Assembly (NCBI GenBank): GCA_900554615.1
Contig: USIB01000056.1
Location: 1-8,155, forward strand
DNA length: 8,155 nucleotides
From: an uncultured Mycoplasmatota bacterium
GTDB lineage: Bacteria > Bacillota_I > Bacilli_A > RF39 > UBA660
Reading direction: 5' to 3'
Position 1 is the stretch's first letter. Every line of letters begins with the position of its first letter. Positions 6,583 through 8,155 of the stretch are shown in pieces. The translations under genes were made by a program, and so were the position numbers. The notes beneath the pieces were generated by a model that made no database searches, was not told the origin of the DNA, and was given only the letters and a program-made list of their open reading frames with translations.

Positions 6583-6610
6583 TTATATTTTTTATTTTTT
6601 TTCATATTAT
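6583..6610 (+). promoter_or_regulatory. Candidate SigE-type (mother-cell) promoter for yabG
   Basis: TTATATT (6583-6589) resembles the SigE -35 consensus kmATATT. After 13 bases, CATATTAT (6603-6610) resembles the SigE -10 CATACAnT. The surrounding sequence is an extreme T-rich tract, so chance matches are easier here. The start would be near 6617, leaving a very short leader. In B. subtilis yabG is a late mother-cell gene (SigK), whose -10 is related. Confidence 0.4.
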
Positions 6611-6616
6611 TTTATG

Positions 6617-6621
6617 GGTGA
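6617..6621 (+). promoter_or_regulatory. Ribosome binding site deciding the yabG start
   Basis: GGTGA matches the 3' part of the anti-Shine-Dalgarno pairing region, with 8 bases between its last G and ATG 6627. It includes the alternative GTG start (6618), which would itself have no upstream site. This favours ATG 6627. Confidence 0.6.
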
Positions 6622-6626
6622 ATGAT

Positions 6627-7388
6627 ATGTTTCAAATAGGTGATTTAGTTACTAGAAAGTCTTATGATAATGATATTATTTTTAAAGTTATTAAAATAGA
6701 AAATGGTAATTATTTTTTGAAAGGAGTTGTTGTTAGGTTATTTGCAGATAGTCCTTCTGAAGATTTAAAGATTTATACTTCTAATTCTATTGATGATTTT
6801 ACTCCTGAAATTGATGGTTATAGGTCTTTGGAGAGAGATGAGTATTTTTATTTACCTGGAAGGATTTTGCATGTTGATGGGGATAAGGATTATTTAGATA
6901 AATGCATGGATTTTTATAAGAAAAATAAACTAAAGGCTTATGGAGTTTATACTACAGATGAAAACCTTACTACAGATGTCATTAATAATTTAAAGAAGTA
7001 TAATCCTGATATTTTAGTTGTTACAGGTCATGATGCTTATTATCGTAAAAAAAGAGCAGATGGTGATTATAAAAATACTGGTAAGTTTGCTTTAGCAGTT
7101 AAAGAAGCAAGAAAATATGAAAGTTCACAAGAAAAACTTTTTATTGTCGCAGGTGCTTGTCAATCTAACTATGAGGAACTTATAAAAGCAGGTGCTAATT
7201 TTGCTTCTAGTCCTAAGAGAATTAATATTCATGCTTTAGATCCTGCTATAGTGGCAGCGTGTCTTGCTTTTTCTGATAAGAATAATAATATTGACTTAAT
7301 GAAGATACTTAATAAGACTAAATATGGTTCGGATGGAATAGGGGGGATTATTACAAAGGGTACTATGTATATTGGGTATCCTAGATAA
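6627..7388 (+). CDS. yabG: Sporulation-specific protease YabG
   Basis: YabG is a mother-cell protease (MEROPS U57) that processes spore coat and cortex proteins, such as SafA in B. subtilis, and the CspBA/preproSleC germination proteins in C. difficile. From ATG 6627 it has 253 residues, shorter than the roughly 290 in B. subtilis. The missing part is probably the variable middle between the N-terminal barrel-like region (FQIGDLVTRKSYD...RLFADSP) and YLPGRILHVDGD. The conserved core is intact: DILVVTGHDAY (H135, D136), AGACQS (C178), and ANFASSPKRINIHALDP. H135 and C178 are the likely catalytic pair, resembling His/Cys clan CD peptidases; this is inferred. The start fits B. subtilis YabG, which also begins near FQIGD. 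The GTG at 6618 would add three residues. veg follows after 2 bases. Confidence 0.94.
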   Translation: MFQIGDLVTRKSYDNDIIFKVIKIENGNYFLKGVVVRLFADSPSEDLKIYTSNSIDDFTPEIDGYRSLERDEYFYLPGRILHVDGDKDYLDKCMDFYKKNKLKAYGVYTTDENLTTDVINNLKKYNPDILVVTGHDAYYRKKRADGDYKNTGKFALAVKEARKYESSQEKLFIVAGACQSNYEELIKAGANFASSPKRINIHALDPAIVAACLAFSDKNNNIDLMKILNKTKYGSDGIGGIITKGTMYIGYPR

Positions 7389-7390
7389 TT

Positions 7391-7612
7391 ATGACTATTG
7401 AAAAAATTAAAAATAATATTGATAGTAAACTTGGTGATAATGTAAAAGTTGTTTATAATGGTAGTAGGAATAAAAAAGAGGAGTATTCTGGAGTTATATC
7501 TGAAACTTATAATTATATTTTTATTATTAAAACTAGTGGTTCGGAAGTGAAAAGTTTTAGTTATAGAGATGTTTTAACTAATACTATTGAATTATTTTTT
7601 GATAATTTGTAA
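7391..7612 (+). CDS. veg: Veg family protein
   Basis: Veg is a small, conserved Firmicute protein with an SH3-like barrel. In B. subtilis it is abundant in growing cells and has been linked to biofilm gene expression and spore outgrowth; its molecular role is unclear. The 73-residue sequence matches the family plan: an N-terminal helix (IEKIKNNIDSKLGDNVKV), a GSRNKKEEYSGVISETY segment equivalent to the B. subtilis GGRRKTIERSGILAETY, a FIIKT strand, and SYRDVLTNTIELFF near the end. It lacks the C-terminal tail of the 86-residue B. subtilis protein. It lies 2 bases after the yabG stop with no clear ribosome site or promoter, so it is likely made from the yabG transcript. That is unusual for a vegetative gene that has its own strong promoter in B. 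subtilis. Confidence 0.92.
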   Translation: MTIEKIKNNIDSKLGDNVKVVYNGSRNKKEEYSGVISETYNYIFIIKTSGSEVKSFSYRDVLTNTIELFFDNL

Positions 7613-7630
7613 TTTTTTGCTAAAAATATC

Positions 7631-7659
7631 TTGCTTTTCTTGAATAAATAATATACAAT
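7631..7659 (+). promoter_or_regulatory. SigA-like promoter for spoVG
   Basis: TTGCTT (7631-7636) and TACAAT (7654-7659) are exactly 17 bases apart. The -10 is five of six to consensus, while the -35 keeps only the TTG core. Transcription would start near 7666. I do not see the SigH-type pair that drives spoVG in B. subtilis. Confidence 0.5.
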
Positions 7660-7664
7660 GTAAT

Positions 7665-7680
7665 TAGAAAGTATTTTCTA
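7665..7680 (+). promoter_or_regulatory. Small hairpin at predicted 5' end of spoVG mRNA
   Basis: TAGAAA (7665-7670) and TTTCTA (7675-7680) pair around a GTAT loop. It lies at the predicted transcript start and ends one base before the ribosome site region. A 5'-terminal stem-loop can protect Gram-positive mRNAs from 5' decay. The stem is AT-rich and weak, so this is tentative. Confidence 0.3.
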
Positions 7681-7681
7681 G

Positions 7682-7687
7682 AAGGAG
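7682..7687 (+). promoter_or_regulatory. Ribosome binding site deciding the spoVG start
   Basis: AAGGAG lies 9 bases before ATG 7697. The upstream in-frame TTG at 7688 touches this site and cannot use it, so ATG 7697 is the start. Confidence 0.8.
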
Positions 7688-7696
7688 TTGATAGAC

Positions 7697-7954
7697 ATGA
7701 AGATTACTTCAGTAACTGTTCGTAAAATTGAAAAGGAAAATTCAAGAATGAAAGGAATTGCATCAGTACTTATTGATGATTGCTTTGCTGTACATGATAT
7801 AAGAATAATTGATGGTGATAATGGATTATTTATTGCTATGCCAAGTAAGCCTACTGCTACTGGTGGTCACAGAGATACAGCACATCCTATTGATAAAGAA
7901 ACAAGAAAGATGTTTGAAGATGCTATCTTTGAAGAATATAATAAGACTGAATAA
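7697..7954 (+). CDS. spoVG: Regulator SpoVG
   Basis: SpoVG is a small nucleic-acid-binding regulator. It was named for stage V sporulation in B. subtilis, and in Staphylococcus, Listeria and Borrelia it acts as a DNA/RNA-binding global regulator. The 85-residue protein has the family core: MKITSVTVRKIE at the start, MKGIASVLIDDCFAVHDIRIID (18-39), GLFIAMPSKPT, and HRDTAHPID before a C-terminal helix. It is about 12 residues shorter than the B. subtilis protein because the variable tail is trimmed. The start at ATG 7697 aligns with the family and has a good ribosome site. It appears to have its own promoter and a strong terminator, making it a single-gene unit, although veg read-through could reach it. 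Presence in non-spore-formers means it does not by itself prove sporulation. Confidence 0.96.
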   Translation: MKITSVTVRKIEKENSRMKGIASVLIDDCFAVHDIRIIDGDNGLFIAMPSKPTATGGHRDTAHPIDKETRKMFEDAIFEEYNKTE

Positions 7955-7984
7955 AAACTATTAGGAAAAACTAATAGTTTTTTC
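7954..7984 (+). terminator. Strong intrinsic terminator after spoVG
   Basis: An 11-bp perfect stem, 7954-7964 with 7971-7981 (core ACTATTAG and CTAATAGT), has a 6-base GAAAAA loop and T's through 7983. It overlaps the last base of the spoVG stop. The run of A's on the left arm means it could also act on the opposite strand. It is the clearest terminator of the window. Confidence 0.9.
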
Positions 7985-8011
7985 ATATCTATTTGTTTTT
8001 TTACATATAAT
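7983..8011 (+). promoter_or_regulatory. Candidate SigE-type (mother-cell) promoter for yabP
   Basis: TCATATC (7983-7989) matches six of seven positions of the SigE -35 kmATATT. After 14 bases, CATATAAT (8004-8011) matches the SigE -10 CATACAnT at all but one defined position. No SigA -35 lies 17 bases before the TATAAT contained in it. yabP is a SigE gene in B. subtilis, which supports the reading. The predicted start, near 8018, falls at the ribosome site, leaving a very short leader. Confidence 0.55.
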
Positions 8012-8029
8012 CTTTTAGGAGGATATATT

Positions 8030-8155
8030 ATGGATAAAACAAGTAATATTGATAGTGGTTATAATCATAGTCTTTCTATTGCGGAAAGAAAAAGTATAGT
8101 TTTAACTGGGGTTAAGAAAATAGAAAGTTTTGATAGTGAAGAATTTTTGATGGAA
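8030..8155 (+). CDS. yabP: Sporulation protein YabP (5' part)
   Basis: The first 42 codons are present and the gene runs off the right edge. The sequence has an N-terminal variable stretch followed by HSLSIAERKSIVLTGVKKIE and SFDSEEFLME. This matches YabP/YqfC-family spore proteins, in which an N-terminal HxLxxxxRxxxxxxGVxxVxSFDE motif is characteristic. YabP is a mother-cell protein required for normal spore formation in B. subtilis, where it is cotranscribed with yabQ; its molecular role is not well defined. The YqfC paralogue is similar, but YabP is favoured by position next to spoVG and yabG. The ribosome site AGGAGG (8017-8022) lies 7 bases before the ATG. The fold and length cannot be judged from the fragment. 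Confidence 0.85.
   Translation, partial: MDKTSNIDSGYNHSLSIAERKSIVLTGVKKIESFDSEEFLME

Noticed and set aside
6618..6629. GTG 6618 as the start of yabG.
   Set aside because: It has no upstream ribosome site and lies inside the GGTGA that serves ATG 6627; family proteins begin at FQIGD.
7590..7618. A terminator after veg (AATTAT/ATAATT followed by a T run).
   Set aside because: The stem is six AT pairs only and is separated from the T run by several bases; it is too weak to call in such AT-rich DNA.
7641..7660. A SigH promoter for spoVG around the GAAT at 7642-7645.
   Set aside because: No AGGA-type -35 box occurs at the required distance upstream.
7688..7699. TTG 7688 as the start of spoVG.
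   Set aside because: It directly touches the Shine-Dalgarno, and SpoVG proteins begin at the residues following ATG 7697.
36..8155. Use of TGA as a Trp codon, suggested by the Mollicute-like AT content.
   Set aside because: Trp is encoded by TGG throughout, and TGA is the proper stop of the M23 peptidase and walJ genes, with the next gene starting in the overlap.
1..8155. CRISPR arrays, insertion sequences, tRNA or rRNA genes, phage or defence genes.
   Set aside because: No direct-repeat arrays, transposase motifs or RNA gene signatures were seen; coding is continuous housekeeping and spore genes with uniform composition.

Overview
The window looks like part of the chromosome of a strongly AT-rich, Gram-positive, spore-forming Firmicute (Bacillota). 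The composition is visibly low-GC, nearly every third codon position is A or T, Shine-Dalgarno sites are strong, and core Firmicute gene strings are present (rpsF-ssb-rpsR, rplI-dnaB, walJ-rlmH, rsmA-yabG-veg-spoVG-yabP). The standard stop code is used: TGG encodes Trp and TGA terminates two genes, so this is not a TGA-reading Mollicute. Ribosomal protein S18 is the zinc-binding Cys type, as is common in Clostridia and unlike B. subtilis. An uncultured gut Bacillota lineage is a reasonable guess, but the sequence does not settle class or order.

All thirteen genes (eleven complete, two cut by the window edges) lie on the + strand and are packed tightly. The longest gene-free gap is about 90 bases, so there is no large empty region. 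Reading terminators and promoters together gives a transcription map. (1) The end of rpsF, then ssb and rpsR, closed by a hairpin terminator at 753-789. (2) rplI, dnaB, a membrane-anchored LysM-G5-M23 peptidase, walJ and rlmH, starting at a near-consensus promoter (791-819) and ending at a terminator that contains the rlmH stop codon. (3) A small zinc-ribbon membrane protein and rsmA, from a promoter whose -35 lies in the preceding terminator, ending at a terminator around the rsmA stop. (4) yabG and veg, behind a candidate SigE-type promoter. (5) spoVG, with its own SigA-like promoter and a strong terminator. (6) yabP, behind a second candidate SigE-type promoter, running off the right edge.

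Functionally, the left two thirds hold replication (SSB, DnaB), ribosome assembly and modification (S6, S18, L9, RlmH, RsmA) and cell-wall remodelling (M23 peptidase, WalJ). The right third is a condensed cluster of sporulation-related genes (YabG protease, Veg, SpoVG, YabP). In B. subtilis the rpsF-to-rlmH genes and the rsmA-to-yabP genes lie on opposite sides of oriC and on opposite strands; here they are joined in one direction.

I see no mobile element, CRISPR array, phage gene or tRNA/rRNA gene, and no wholly unknown multi-gene system. The less ordinary content is the peptidase next to walJ where walRKHI might be expected, the zinc-ribbon membrane protein heading the rsmA unit, and the two SigE-like promoters ahead of spore genes.
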